Numbered from the stretch's first letter, positions 1 to 7,457 are shown. The stretch is 22,760 bases of DNA from Chloroflexota bacterium (GCA_016199325.1 JACQGW010000245.1:1-22760), one strand, 5' to 3'. Notes: a model not told the origin generated them from the sequence alone. Numbers and translations are program-made.

Positions 1-41
1 CTCAGCATGACGGACGGGGAACCTCGTTGGATGCACTCCCA
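1..41. repeat. Truncated copy of the dispersed 'ctcagcatgacgg' palindrome, cut by the window edge
   Basis: The first 18 bases match the right end of the palindromic elements at 1227-1312, 9655-9735 and 18935-19017. The next bases (about 19-41) resemble the outer arm of the 18894-19055 copy: a 'ctcgttggatgca' string here corresponds to 'ctcgtcggataca' there. Only the right part is visible because the window begins inside the element. It ends just before the ribosome binding site of the following gene. Confidence 0.7.
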
Positions 42-60
42 AGAGCGGAAGGAGGCGGCC

Positions 61-1218
61 ATGCAGATACAGCATCAATCAGCCGGAATTCGCCCGGGAC
101 CCGACTTTGAAGGGCGATACAAGAAGGCCATTCTCCGGCAGGGCGAGCCGGACCGGGTGCCCCTGGCCGACTTCAACGTCGACGTCCTGATCAAACAGGA
201 GTACCTCCGGCGCGAGCTGGGTCGGGACGTCGCCATCAACCGCGAGGCTCACAGTCTCGTGCTCAATCGGGTCGGCAAGCTCCCGCTGGAGATGGAGGTC
301 GAGTTCTGGTACCGAGCCGGTTTCGACTTCGTGCCGGTCTCTTCCGGCCTTCGAGAGGAGACCGGCATGATGGAGCGGCTGGGTGTGATCACCCAGTCCA
401 GATACGCCGCTGCCGGCGACACGGAGCACGAGCGCGGCTGGGCCATGGAGGGCGAGGGGATCATCACCAACTGGCGGGAGTTCGAAAGCTATCCCTGGCC
501 CGATCCGAAAGCGCTCGACTACAGCGTCTTCGAGGAGATCAAGAGATACCTCCGCCCCGGCATGAAGGTCGTCGTCATCTTCAGCCAGATGTTCACCGGC
601 GTCTGGTGGCTCATGGGGCTGGAGGGCTTTGCGCGGGCCACTCGGAAGGACCCCGGCCTGATCAAGGCGCTGTATGAGAAAGTCGGCGACTACCAGTTGG
701 AAGCGCTCGACATCGTCTCCCGATTTGACAGCGTCGGGGCGATCCTCCACGGCGACGACCTGGCCTACGCCGAGGGGTTGATGGTTCGCCCCCAGCACTT
801 CCGAGAGCACTTCTTCCCCTGGCTGAAAACCGCTGGCGAGCTCGTCCACAACCGGGGGCTGCCGTTCATCTTCCACTCGGACGGAGACATCCGCCCGGTG
901 CTCGACGACGTCGTCGCCTGCGGGGTCGATGCCGTCCATCCCATCGAGCCCAAGGCGATGGACATCGTCTGGGTGAAGCAGACCTACGGCGACCGGCTGG
1001 CGGTGATGGGCAACATCGATCTGGCCTACACGCTGACGCAGGGGACGCCGGAGGAGGTCGACGCCGAGGTGAAGCTGCGGATCCAGCAGCTCGCCCCCGG
1101 CGGGGGCTATGCCTGCGGGTCGTCGAACTCGGTCCCCGAGTACGTGCCGTTCGAGAACTTCCTGGCGATGCGGGACGCGATTCTCAAGTACGGCAGATAC
1201 CCGATTCAACCGGACTGA
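61..1218 (+). CDS. Uroporphyrinogen decarboxylase (URO-D) family protein
   Basis: This 385-residue protein belongs to the URO-D superfamily (PF01208). The superfamily includes haem-pathway HemE and many cobalamin- or zinc-dependent methyltransferase-like enzymes such as MtaA and CmuA. It begins with the usual RYKKAI...PDRVP element. FHSDGD lies at residues 271-276, a HPIEP motif and a MGNIDLAYTL stretch follow, and C352 sits in a glycine-rich GGGYACGSSNSV loop. H272 and C352 could be metal ligands as in the methyltransferase branch, which is inference. The invariant N-terminal arginines of true HemE are not evident, so I do not call hemE. The ATG at 61 is preferred over the start at 7 because GGAGG lies about 6 bases before it and the upstream codons fall in a repeat. 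Palindrome copies lie on both sides. Substrate unknown. Confidence 0.85.
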   Translation: MQIQHQSAGIRPGPDFEGRYKKAILRQGEPDRVPLADFNVDVLIKQEYLRRELGRDVAINREAHSLVLNRVGKLPLEMEVEFWYRAGFDFVPVSSGLREETGMMERLGVITQSRYAAAGDTEHERGWAMEGEGIITNWREFESYPWPDPKALDYSVFEEIKRYLRPGMKVVVIFSQMFTGVWWLMGLEGFARATRKDPGLIKALYEKVGDYQLEALDIVSRFDSVGAILHGDDLAYAEGLMVRPQHFREHFFPWLKTAGELVHNRGLPFIFHSDGDIRPVLDDVVACGVDAVHPIEPKAMDIVWVKQTYGDRLAVMGNIDLAYTLTQGTPEEVDAEVKLRIQQLAPGGGYACGSSNSVPEYVPFENFLAMRDAILKYGRYPIQPD

Positions 1219-1226
1219 CGCCTCGC

Positions 1227-1312
1227 CCGTCATGCTGAGCCGCAGCGTAGCATCTCCCCGGAAGTTGCTCGCCCAGCCCGGGGAGTTGCTTCGCTGCGGC
1301 TCAGCATGACGG
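1227..1312. repeat. Dispersed palindromic element, copy 2
   Basis: The left arm 'ccgtcatgctgagccgcagc' (starting at 1227) is matched in inverse by the right arm ending at 1312, giving a stem of more than 25 bp around a short centre. It starts 8 bases after the stop codon of the URO-D family gene. The same core occurs at 9655-9735 and 18935-19017. As RNA it would fold into a strong hairpin and could act as a terminator, but it has no T-tract. Confidence 0.85.
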
Positions 1313-1384
1313 ACGGTGGGCCGCTAGCCACGACTGCTCGCTGCGGCTCAGCATGACGGACGGTGGACCGCTAGCCAAGACCGC
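1291..1384 (+). repeat. 47-bp tandem duplication of the palindrome's right arm
   Basis: Bases 1291-1337 and 1338-1384 are near-identical 47-bp units. Each contains the 'tcgctgcggctcagcatgac' right arm followed by 'ggacggtgg(g/a)ccgctagcca'. The duplication includes flanking DNA that is not part of the other copies, so it probably arose locally after the element arrived. No gene lies between 1219 and 1516. The remaining bases (1385-1516) hold only a 'cttggcgtcttggcgg' simple repeat and the pyrE ribosome binding site. Confidence 0.85.
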
Positions 1385-1516
1385 TCAGATCAGGTAAGCT
1401 ACGTCTGGAGAAGTTCCCGAGCGCACTGACCAAGCAAGAGAACAGCCTTTCTCAGGTCTTTCTTGGCGTCTTGGCGGTTCGGTCGCTGCTCCAAGCAACA
1501 CGTCAGGAGGAAGGGT

Positions 1517-2077
1517 ATGACGGCCGAGGCGCGGAGTCGCCTGCTCGAGCTGATCCGGGAGCGGGCGCTCAAGCGAGGGCATTTCGTCCTCTCGTCTGGC
1601 CGGACGAGCACCTATTACCTGGACAATCGTCTCGTTACCCTGGATGCCGAAGGCGCGTACCTGACCGGCAAGATCCTGGTCGATCTGCTGCGGGACACCG
1701 GCGTGGAGGCCATCGGCGGGCCGACGCTGGGCGCCGACCCGATCGCTGCTGCCACCATCACCGTTGGGTTTCTGGAGGGACGGCGGTTCGATGGGTTCAT
1801 CGTTCGCAAGGAGCCAAAGGCCCACGGCCGCCAGCGGCTCATCGAAGGTCCGCTGAAAGAGGGTGCCCGGGTCGCCATCGTCGACGACACCATCACGACC
1901 GGCGGGTCGTTCCTGAAAGCGATTGCCGCGGTCCGCGAGCTGGGATGCATCGTCGAGCGGGTGATCGTCATCGTCGACCGCGCCGAGGGCGGCCGGGAGA
2001 CGCTGGCGGCCCAGGGCTGTGAGCTGACGGCCATCTACTCGATCGACGAAGTCCTCGGCGAGCCGATCGCCAGGTGA
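1517..2077 (+). CDS. pyrE: Orotate phosphoribosyltransferase
   Basis: PyrE transfers the phosphoribosyl group of PRPP to orotate to give OMP, the fifth step of de novo UMP synthesis in the cytoplasm. The 186-residue length is normal for a bacterial PyrE. The N-terminal SGRTSTYYLDNR element and the later GGPTLGADPIAAA match the family. The PRPP-binding loop VAIVDDTITTGGS is at residues 119-131, and the FIVRKEPKAHG stretch carries the mobile-loop lysines. The ATG at 1517 is chosen because AGGAGGAAGG lies directly upstream at suitable spacing; an in-frame start at 1463 lacks such a site. No other pyr genes are adjacent, so it stands apart from any pyrimidine operon. The next gene begins 64 bases downstream. 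Confidence 0.95.
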   Translation: MTAEARSRLLELIRERALKRGHFVLSSGRTSTYYLDNRLVTLDAEGAYLTGKILVDLLRDTGVEAIGGPTLGADPIAAATITVGFLEGRRFDGFIVRKEPKAHGRQRLIEGPLKEGARVAIVDDTITTGGSFLKAIAAVRELGCIVERVIVIVDRAEGGRETLAAQGCELTAIYSIDEVLGEPIAR

Positions 2078-2141
2078 GCAGGAGCGCGAGGGACCTGAAC
2101 GGGCACCTGGGGGGAGGCAACGTTCTCACAGCAGGCCGGGC

Positions 2142-3113
2142 GTGACGCAGGGCGACCTGGCGGCGACGACCGGACATGCGAAGCTCGCCGTGCCGGTTCC
2201 TCCCTCGCTCGGGCTGGCGCTGGGGCAAGCGCTGCTGGCGGTGTTCTTCTGGTCGAGCTCCTACGCGCTGATCAAGCTCTGGCTGAGCGACGTTCCGCCG
2301 TGGACGTTCAGTTGGATCCGCAACGCGTTCGCCACGGCGGCGCTCATCGCGATGACCCGCTTCGTCCTCCAGCGAGGCAAACCGCTCGGCGTCCGGCGGC
2401 TGCCGTGGGGCGTGCTCATCCTCGTCGGCCTGGGCCAGACCGCGGGCACCGCTGGCACGTACGTCGGGCTCAGCGTCCTCCCGGTGGCGACGATGGCGTT
2501 CTTCATGAACGTCCTGCCGCTCTTCGTGGCGCTGCTGGGCATCCTGTTCCTGCGAGAGGTGCCGACCTGGCTCCAGGGCATCGGCATCGCCATCGTGATC
2601 GGGGGCGCGTACATCTTCTTCCCGACGCGCCCGGAGCCCGACGTGCTCGCGGGCGCCGTCTGGGTCGCGGGCGGCCAGGTCGGCTGGGCCGGCTCCACCG
2701 TGATCGCGCGGAGGCTGCTCTCACGCGGCCAGATCAACTCCGACGTCATGTCGTCCGCCGTGATGCTGACGACCGTTCCGATGCTTGGCACCGGCGCGAT
2801 CCTCATGGAGGGGTTACCGCCGATCAGCGGAGGCGATCTTCTGGTCACGGCGGTCATGGGCGTCTGCGCCATCGGGCTCGGCCACCTCTTCTGGCTGCGG
2901 GCGCTGCGCCGGCTGCCGGCCTTTCAAGCGAGCGTCATCTCGAACATGCAGCCGATCTTCAGCGGCGTCCAGGCGTTCCTGATCGTGCATGAGCCGCTGC
3001 CGCTGCACAAGATCGCCGGCATGATCACCGTGCTCGTCGGCGTGCTCATCGTCCAGTGGCACCGGGCGCCTGCACGCGCTCGACCCGCACAAGCCCAGGA
3101 GGTCGCCCAATGA
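2142..3113 (+). CDS. EamA/DMT-family membrane transporter
   Basis: The 323-residue protein is almost wholly hydrophobic, with about ten predicted membrane helices in two similar halves, the architecture of two EamA domains (drug/metabolite transporter superfamily). The first half opens with AVFFWSSSYALIKLWLSDVPP, typical of the family entry helix. The second half ends with VISNMQPIFSGVQAFLIVHEPL and a last helix before a basic tail. It is likely an exporter of a small metabolite or drug at the inner membrane; the substrate cannot be read from sequence. The GTG at 2142 is the first in-frame start after pyrE but has no close ribosome binding site (a GGGGGAGG lies about 25 bases upstream), so the start is uncertain. 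Its stop overlaps the next gene's start in an ATGA, implying translational coupling. Confidence 0.85.
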   Translation: MTQGDLAATTGHAKLAVPVPPSLGLALGQALLAVFFWSSSYALIKLWLSDVPPWTFSWIRNAFATAALIAMTRFVLQRGKPLGVRRLPWGVLILVGLGQTAGTAGTYVGLSVLPVATMAFFMNVLPLFVALLGILFLREVPTWLQGIGIAIVIGGAYIFFPTRPEPDVLAGAVWVAGGQVGWAGSTVIARRLLSRGQINSDVMSSAVMLTTVPMLGTGAILMEGLPPISGGDLLVTAVMGVCAIGLGHLFWLRALRRLPAFQASVISNMQPIFSGVQAFLIVHEPLPLHKIAGMITVLVGVLIVQWHRAPARARPAQAQEVAQ

Positions 3114-3967
3114 TCCGGGTGCTTCGGCCGGGCCGGTCCGAGCCGCGTCTGCCGACCGGCCCCGTCGGCCTGGCCGCGTTGGACCTCGACGGCACGCTTC
3201 TCGGTCCAGGCCGCGTCTTCACGCCCCGCGTCCGGGCGGCCGTCGCCGCCGCCGAGCAGCAGGGCACGCGTGTCGTCGTCGTGACGGGCCGCATGTACCG
3301 CAGCGTCCTGCCGTTCATCCAGGACCTGGCGATTCACGGGCCGATCGTCTGCTACGGCGGAGCCCTCATCAAGGATCCGACCTCGAACACGACGCTCCAC
3401 CACCGGGGGGTCCCGGTCGCGCTCGTCCGGGAGGTCATCGGCTACGCCCGATCGTCGCTCGGGCTGCCGGTCAACGTCTATCTGGGCGACGACCTTTTCG
3501 TCGACGCCGTGGCGCCTCACCTCCCCGGCTATGATTACCACGTCCGCGCCCGCGCCCGCCCGGTGGGCGACCTGCTGACGTTCCTCGCAGAGGACCCGAC
3601 GCACGTCGCCGTCGTCTGCCAGCCGGAGCGGACAAAGGCCATCGTCCTGGAGCTTCGCCGGCAGTTTGGCGAGCAGTTGTTCGTGACGAGCGGCCACCCC
3701 CTGCTGGCCGAGGTTAGCCATCCAGCCGTCTCGAAGGGCTGGGCGATCCGCTGGCTGGAGGAGCACCTGCACATCCCGGCGGGTCGAGCCATCGCCGTCG
3801 GCGACGACTGGAACGACATCACGATGCTTCAGGTGGCCGGCGTCGGCGTGGCGATGGGCCAATCCCCGCCCGAGGTCCTGGCCGCCGCCGACTGGATCGC
3901 CCCGCCGGTGCAGGAGGACGGCGCCGCCGTGGCGATCGAGGAGCTGGTGCTCCGCGGGAACACCTGA
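3110..3967 (+). CDS. HAD-superfamily Cof-type sugar/nucleotide phosphatase
   Basis: This 285-residue protein is a haloacid dehalogenase-type hydrolase of the Cof/YwpJ class (subfamily IIB), which remove phosphate from small phosphorylated metabolites using Mg2+. Motif I, ALDLDGTLL, places the nucleophile and acid/base aspartates at residues 25 and 27. Motif II is the VVVVTGRM strand. Motif III lysine lies in SKGWAIRWL, and motif IV is VGDDWNDITML near residues 230-240. The middle of about 90 residues forms the cap. The ATG at 3110 has AGGAGG seven bases upstream and shares ATGA with the stop of the EamA gene, which fixes the start and indicates a two-gene operon. Sequence does not define the substrate. 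Confidence 0.9.
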   Translation: MIRVLRPGRSEPRLPTGPVGLAALDLDGTLLGPGRVFTPRVRAAVAAAEQQGTRVVVVTGRMYRSVLPFIQDLAIHGPIVCYGGALIKDPTSNTTLHHRGVPVALVREVIGYARSSLGLPVNVYLGDDLFVDAVAPHLPGYDYHVRARARPVGDLLTFLAEDPTHVAVVCQPERTKAIVLELRRQFGEQLFVTSGHPLLAEVSHPAVSKGWAIRWLEEHLHIPAGRAIAVGDDWNDITMLQVAGVGVAMGQSPPEVLAAADWIAPPVQEDGAAVAIEELVLRGNT

Positions 3968-3977
3968 CAGGACGAAC

Positions 3978-4033
3978 TGCAGAGACGCGGAGGACGCAGA
4001 GAACGAGTGAGGTTTCTGGTTTCTGGTTCAAGC
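3978..4033. repeat. Simple-sequence tract downstream of the HAD gene
   Basis: This stretch has 'agacgcggaggacgcagag' followed by the doubled 'tttctggtttctggtt'. Strings of this kind ('gacgcagaggacgcagag') are common intergenic filler in environmental bacterial genomes. A related string, 'cttggcgtcttggcgg', lies upstream of pyrE at about 1463-1482. No coding or RNA function is visible. Confidence 0.5.
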
Positions 4034-4254
4034 CGAACGGCTGGTGGTGCCACTTGCTCTCGCCGGCGACGGCGACCATCCCGTGGTCGTCGAGCCCCAC
4101 GGCGTCGACCTGGTGATTCGGATTCCACCAACTGCCAACCCTGCCGACCCGGACGGGCAGCGCGCCGTCCGGCGGCAAACCGTTCGAGCAGGAACGTCTT
4201 CCCGGCCCGTCGGCGTCCGGTGACCGGGATGCACTCAGCGCGCCCGGAGATGAG
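4024..4254 (-). pseudogene. Relic of a DUF234-type AAA ATPase, middle deleted and frame-shifted
   Basis: Read leftward from 4254, one frame gives [20 protein letters not shown] followed by KTFLLERFA. This is the Walker A region of the archaeal-type AAA ATPases (GRRRxGKT). Near 4165-4175 similarity switches to another frame, giving [19 protein letters not shown] and then a GESKW motif. That resembles the C-terminal PD-(D/E)XK-like DUF234 domain of the same family: WW, a metal-binding D, then ExK. In intact members these parts are, from memory, several hundred residues apart, so most of the gene appears deleted. No start or continuous frame remains. Such ATPases are poorly understood and often sit in accessory or defence-rich regions. 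The assignment rests on motif recognition. Confidence 0.65.
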
Positions 4255-4632
4255 GCGGAGGCTGCGTTGCGGACGCTCGCGAGCCAGTGGGTCGAGCGCT
4301 TCCAGTACTTCCAGGCTGCCAGCGACGAGCAGGAGAAGATCCCACGCGTCGTCTCCGTCGCGATGCTGACGGAGGGCTGGGACGCCAACAACGTGACTCA
4401 CACTCTTGGCGTCCGTGCCTTCGGCAGCCAACTGCTCTGCGAGCAGGTCGTCGGTCGGGGCCTGCGACGAATGGACTACGCTGTGGATCCCAGGTCGGGA
4501 CTGCTGACGGAGGAGTACTTCGACGTGTACGGCATCTCTTGGAGCCCGTCCGGTGGCCGCCCCCCTCAATCCCCCGTCCGCGGGGGGAGGAGGAGACGGA
4601 CTCCGTGCGGGCTGCCCATGAACGGCAAGTGA
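4249..4632 (+). pseudogene. Relic: C-terminal helicase part of a type III restriction-type enzyme
   Basis: From about 4249 to 4548 the frame reads like the end of the SF2 helicase domain of type III restriction-type (Res subunit, BPTD_3080-like) enzymes. [20 protein letters not shown] is a motif V region, [14 protein letters not shown] is motif VI, and [15 protein letters not shown] is the typical PEYAEVYGVPF-like segment. The DEAD-box half, the upstream body and the nuclease part are absent. After 4548 the frame continues into hairpin-rich DNA and stops at 4632. There is no plausible start: the best is a TTG at 4267 with no ribosome binding site. It abuts the oppositely oriented ATPase relic. 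The whole 3968-4761 stretch therefore holds no intact gene. Confidence 0.75.
4571..4586. repeat. Small GC hairpin
   Basis: CCCCCG and CGGGGG pair around a four-base loop, forming a 6-bp stem inside a C-run/G-run tract (about 4560-4595). It lies where similarity of the helicase relic ends. It could be a recombination scar or an intergenic palindrome; there is no T-run to support a terminator. Confidence 0.5.
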
Positions 4633-4643
4633 TAGGGCTCTCC

Positions 4644-4665
4644 CCCTCCCCGCCGACGGGGAGGG
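4644..4665. repeat. Perfect 8-bp GC-rich stem-loop
   Basis: CCCTCCCC (4644-4651) and GGGGAGGG (4658-4665) pair perfectly around the loop gccgac. The surrounding 'ccccctccccg...ggggagggccggggtgggg' wording resembles a dispersed intergenic palindrome found in many GC-rich genomes. No gene overlaps it. Confidence 0.6.
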
Positions 4666-4697
4666 CCGGGGTGGGGTTCCCGGAGACGCTCTCAGCG

Positions 4698-4733
4698 CGG
4701 CGAGGGGGCACCAGGATGGGTGCCCCCTCGCCG
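4698..4733. repeat. Perfect 15-bp stem-loop downstream of the FtsH-like gene
   Basis: Bases 4698-4712 and 4719-4733 are exact reverse complements around a six-base loop (aggatg). The hairpin lies 28 bases beyond the stop codon of the leftward FtsH-like gene, so it may end or protect that transcript. It lacks a T-tract on either side, so it is not a textbook terminator. Just after it, 'ctgaccgctg' is directly repeated at 4738-4747 and 4752-4761. Confidence 0.7.
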
Positions 4734-4761
4734 ACAACTGACCGCTGAAAGCTGACCGCTG

Positions 4762-6654
4762 CTACTGCGAGAACGGCCTGGCCTGGTACGGGCGTGGCTC
4801 GGGAAGCTGGCGCATGGCGTGGGGCTGATCGCCCTCCGGCAGCGCCACCGGCACCGCCGCCGTTTCGGCCGGCAGCTCGCCGTTGCTCTCTTCGCCGTGT
4901 CCGTTCTGATTGGCGCGCTTGGCGGCGGCGAGGAAGCCCATCGTCGTGCCGATGCGCCCGTTCAAGGCGCGGTACGGCTGTTGCGCCTCGACGCGCCGGA
5001 CGATCTCCAGCGTTTCGTCGCCGTCGAGCTCCTCCCGCACGACCAGCTCCTCGGCAATCGCCTGGACGATGTCCCGATTGAGCTCGATGAGCGCCTTCAC
5101 CCGCTTGTACTGCTCCTGAAGCAGGCGCTCGACCTGCTCCTTGACGAAACCGTCCGGCGCGAACTCGCCGAAGGCCCGCGTCGAGTAGAGATTGCCGCTG
5201 AAGCCGAACCAGCCGATGTACGCTGTGGCGATCTGGGTCGCGCTGGCCAGGTCGGAGGTCACGCCGGTCAGCACGGTGTGCAGGAAGATCTCCTCAGAGG
5301 CCCGGCTGGCGAGCGACACCTGCATGTCGGCCAGCAGCTCTTCCTTGGTCTGGGTGTAGCGCTCCGTCAGCGGCTTCGTCGCCGAGAGGCCGAGCGCCTG
5401 GCCGTGGCGGATGATCGTCACCTTGCTGAACCGCTCGTGGGGCAGCAGCTTGATCTGGGCGAAGGCGTGGCCCGCCTCGTGGTAGGCGAGGCGGCGCTTC
5501 TCCTCGTGGGACATGCTCTTGATCGGTTGCCGCAGGCCCCACTCGTGGACCTCACGCGCGCGGGTGAAATCGAGGTAGCTGATCCTATCCCGTCCGTCGA
5601 AGTGCGCCAGCACGACGGCCTCGTTGATGACGTACTTGATGACGACCGGCGTATAGCCGATGGTGTCGGCGACCATCTTCTCGATCGGGAGATCTTCGCG
5701 GTGAACCTTGGCCAGGTAGTACTCGATGATCTCGCGCCGGCCGTCGGCGTCCGGGTGATCGACGACGATCTTGCGGTCGAAGCGGCCCGGCCGCACCAGC
5801 GCCGGATCGAGCACCTCGGCGATGTTCGTGGCGCCGATGGTCAGGACGACCGGTCGCTCGGCCTTGGTCCGCCGGAGGCCGAGCCGGCGGGAGAGCCGAG
5901 CCCGCCAGCTGTTGTCCTGGGGCGGCGGGTCCATCTCCAGCAGGAGCTGGTTCAGGGCGCCGCTGCCGCCGCCGAACATGAACCCGCCCATGCCGGAGGC
6001 CGGCCCTTGCGACGTGCGGGAGGCGCCGAGCGCATCGATCTCGTCGATGAACAGGATGCAGGCGCCGTATTTCTTGGCGTTGTTCCGGGCCTTGCGATAC
6101 AGGTTCCAGATCTGCATCACGTCCATGCCCCAGAACATGCCACGGACGCTGGAGGCGGCGATGTAGCCGAAGGGGACGCCGGCCTCGGTGCTGATCGCCT
6201 GGGCCAGGTACGACTTGCCGGTGCCGGGCGGGCCGATCAGCAGCAGGCCGCGGATCGGCTCGCCGCCCATCTGCTTGAACTCCATGCGGCCACGGAGCAG
6301 CGTGACGACGCGCCGCGCGCCCTCGAGCACCTCCGGGTTGCCCTTGTAGTCGGCGAAGCCGATGCCCGTCTCGCCCGGGAAGACCCAGTAGAGCTTCGGG
6401 CGGCCCATGAACCAGAAGATGACGACGAACTGGAAGATCATCGTGCCGGCCAGGAAGGCCAGGTAGGCGACGAACTGGACGGCGCTGCCCAGCAACGGCA
6501 GCCAGAGCCGCCAGAGGGGGAGCAGCAGCGTGAAGAAGACGATGAGGGAAAGCGCCGTGATGAAGACCAGCTTCAGGTGCCTTCCGATCCAGCGGAAAAC
6601 TCCGTCGATGCTCTGATCGATGGAGCGCTCGAGTTCACTTGTGCGCGTAGTCAT
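4762..6654 (-). CDS. FtsH-like membrane AAA ATPase with M41 zinc protease domain
   Basis: This 630-residue protein has the FtsH plan: membrane anchor, AAA ATPase and M41 metalloprotease, which unfold and degrade membrane and cytosolic proteins. Two hydrophobic helices (about 27-51 and 55-83) are nearly contiguous, so the usual periplasmic domain between them is essentially missing. Walker A is GPPGTGKS (141-148), Walker B ILFIDEID (200-207), and an arginine-finger-type VRPGRFDRKI follows near 287-296. The pore loop is MFWGM where FtsH has FVG. The protease site HEAGH is at 392-396, and D468 in GVTSDLASAT is the expected third zinc ligand, so it looks catalytically complete. About 20 extra basic residues interrupt the AAA domain near 248-268. 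GGGAGGG precedes the ATG, 14 bases after the upstream gene's stop, so they form an operon. It is not plain ftsH. Confidence 0.9.
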   Translation of the reverse strand: MTTRTSELERSIDQSIDGVFRWIGRHLKLVFITALSLIVFFTLLLPLWRLWLPLLGSAVQFVAYLAFLAGTMIFQFVVIFWFMGRPKLYWVFPGETGIGFADYKGNPEVLEGARRVVTLLRGRMEFKQMGGEPIRGLLLIGPPGTGKSYLAQAISTEAGVPFGYIAASSVRGMFWGMDVMQIWNLYRKARNNAKKYGACILFIDEIDALGASRTSQGPASGMGGFMFGGGSGALNQLLLEMDPPPQDNSWRARLSRRLGLRRTKAERPVVLTIGATNIAEVLDPALVRPGRFDRKIVVDHPDADGRREIIEYYLAKVHREDLPIEKMVADTIGYTPVVIKYVINEAVVLAHFDGRDRISYLDFTRAREVHEWGLRQPIKSMSHEEKRRLAYHEAGHAFAQIKLLPHERFSKVTIIRHGQALGLSATKPLTERYTQTKEELLADMQVSLASRASEEIFLHTVLTGVTSDLASATQIATAYIGWFGFSGNLYSTRAFGEFAPDGFVKEQVERLLQEQYKRVKALIELNRDIVQAIAEELVVREELDGDETLEIVRRVEAQQPYRALNGRIGTTMGFLAAAKRANQNGHGEESNGELPAETAAVPVALPEGDQPHAMRQLPEPRPYQARPFSQ

Positions 6655-6668
6655 GAGCCCTCCCTGCC

Positions 6669-7265
6669 CTAGTCGATGCTCTCGATCTTGCCGTCGGGAC
6701 CGAGCGTGAACATGTAGGGAATCTCTCTCGTTTCACCGGCAGGAGATTCGGCAGTAAGCACGTAGACGAAAATGGCGCGGCCGTCGCTCAATTGCCTGCC
6801 GAAAACGTATTGAGCGTCTCGAAAGGTGCGGCCGGACTCGCGAGCCTGATCGATCGATCGCTGGAGCTGCTGGGCGGAACCGCCGCGCTCGGCGAAGCTG
6901 CGACGCAGATCGTCGGACATCGCCGCCCACATCAAGGTCGCATCCCCCTTGACCTGACCCTGCACGTAGTTCTCGACCGCTTTGGCGACCGGAACCCCCA
7001 GGCTTGCCGGCGACGCCCCCGGTCGTGCCACTGCTCCGAACCGCGCGGCCGGAGCCACCAGGTTCGTGTAGACGAGCGCGACCAGCAGCACCCCCACGAC
7101 GATGACTGCGGCTGCGTTGCGCATCGTCAGCCGGAGGGCGAGGAGAACCCCCAGGATCAGCTTGCGAACGACGACTTTGAGCAGGAGGACGACGAACAGC
7201 AGCAAACGGAAGGGGAACAACAGGATAGCCCGCGCTGGATGGGACATCGTGCGCGCGCCTTGCAT
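6669..7265 (-). CDS. Membrane-anchored protein with a small C-terminal domain, partner of the FtsH-like protease
   Basis: This 198-residue protein has two long hydrophobic stretches (about 13-45, interrupted by basic residues, and 50-72). A Pro/Ala/Gly linker and a soluble domain of about 110 residues follow. The domain starts VAKAVENYVQGQVKGDATLM and ends IPYMFTLGPDGKIESID, a pattern reminiscent of NTF2-like (DUF4878-type) folds; this is only a resemblance. The ATG at 7265 follows a purine-rich 'gaggcaaagagagg' site. The longer frame from 7415 would cross the promoter described below, so I reject it. The gene lies 14 bases upstream of the FtsH-like gene in the same direction and probably shares its transcript, suggesting an adaptor or substrate-presenting role. 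Its function is not established. Confidence 0.8.
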   Translation of the reverse strand: MQGARTMSHPARAILLFPFRLLLFVVLLLKVVVRKLILGVLLALRLTMRNAAAVIVVGVLLVALVYTNLVAPAARFGAVARPGASPASLGVPVAKAVENYVQGQVKGDATLMWAAMSDDLRRSFAERGGSAQQLQRSIDQARESGRTFRDAQYVFGRQLSDGRAIFVYVLTAESPAGETREIPYMFTLGPDGKIESID

Positions 7266-7334
7266 AGTGGCCTCTCTTTGCCTCGTGAATGAGCCCCGAC
7301 TCGAAGCCGAACCAACCGAACGGGCAGATATCGT

Positions 7335-7363
7335 ATTATAGCAGTACTTTCCCACCGCGTCCA
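7335..7363 (-). promoter_or_regulatory. Sigma-70-type promoter for the membrane protein/FtsH-like operon
   Basis: On the minus strand a perfect TATAAT -10 box (7340-7335) is preceded by TGGACG (7363-7358, 4 of 6 matches to TTGACA) at 17-bp spacing. It would start transcription near 7328, about 60 bases before the ATG at 7265. It is one of the clearest promoters in the window and separates this operon from the sigma-factor pair upstream. The rest of the 7266-7457 gap shows nothing else. Confidence 0.65.
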
Positions 7364-7457
7364 GGCGGCTGGTCGGCCGGATTGCATATGAGGTACCTGG
7401 CAAGAGCCGTGCCAAGGAAGGGAGCGGCTTTTCCGCCCCGTGCGACCGCAGGCCCCT

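Noticed and set aside
79..1233. 384-residue minus-strand frame opposite the URO-D family gene
   Set aside because: Shadow frame with no ribosome binding site or known motif; the plus frame is a clear family member.
4267..4632. Intact small helicase gene
   Set aside because: Only the last motifs of a large helicase are present, with a TTG start, no ribosome binding site and a tail of hairpin DNA; it is better called a pseudogene.
4698..4733. Intrinsic terminator for the FtsH-like gene
   Set aside because: The hairpin is perfect, but no T-run follows on either strand, so it is listed as a repeat only.
4819..6672. 617-residue frame on the plus strand opposite the FtsH-like gene
   Set aside because: It is a GC-rich shadow: no recognisable domain, Arg/Asp/Leu-rich composition, and the minus strand carries complete AAA and M41 motifs.
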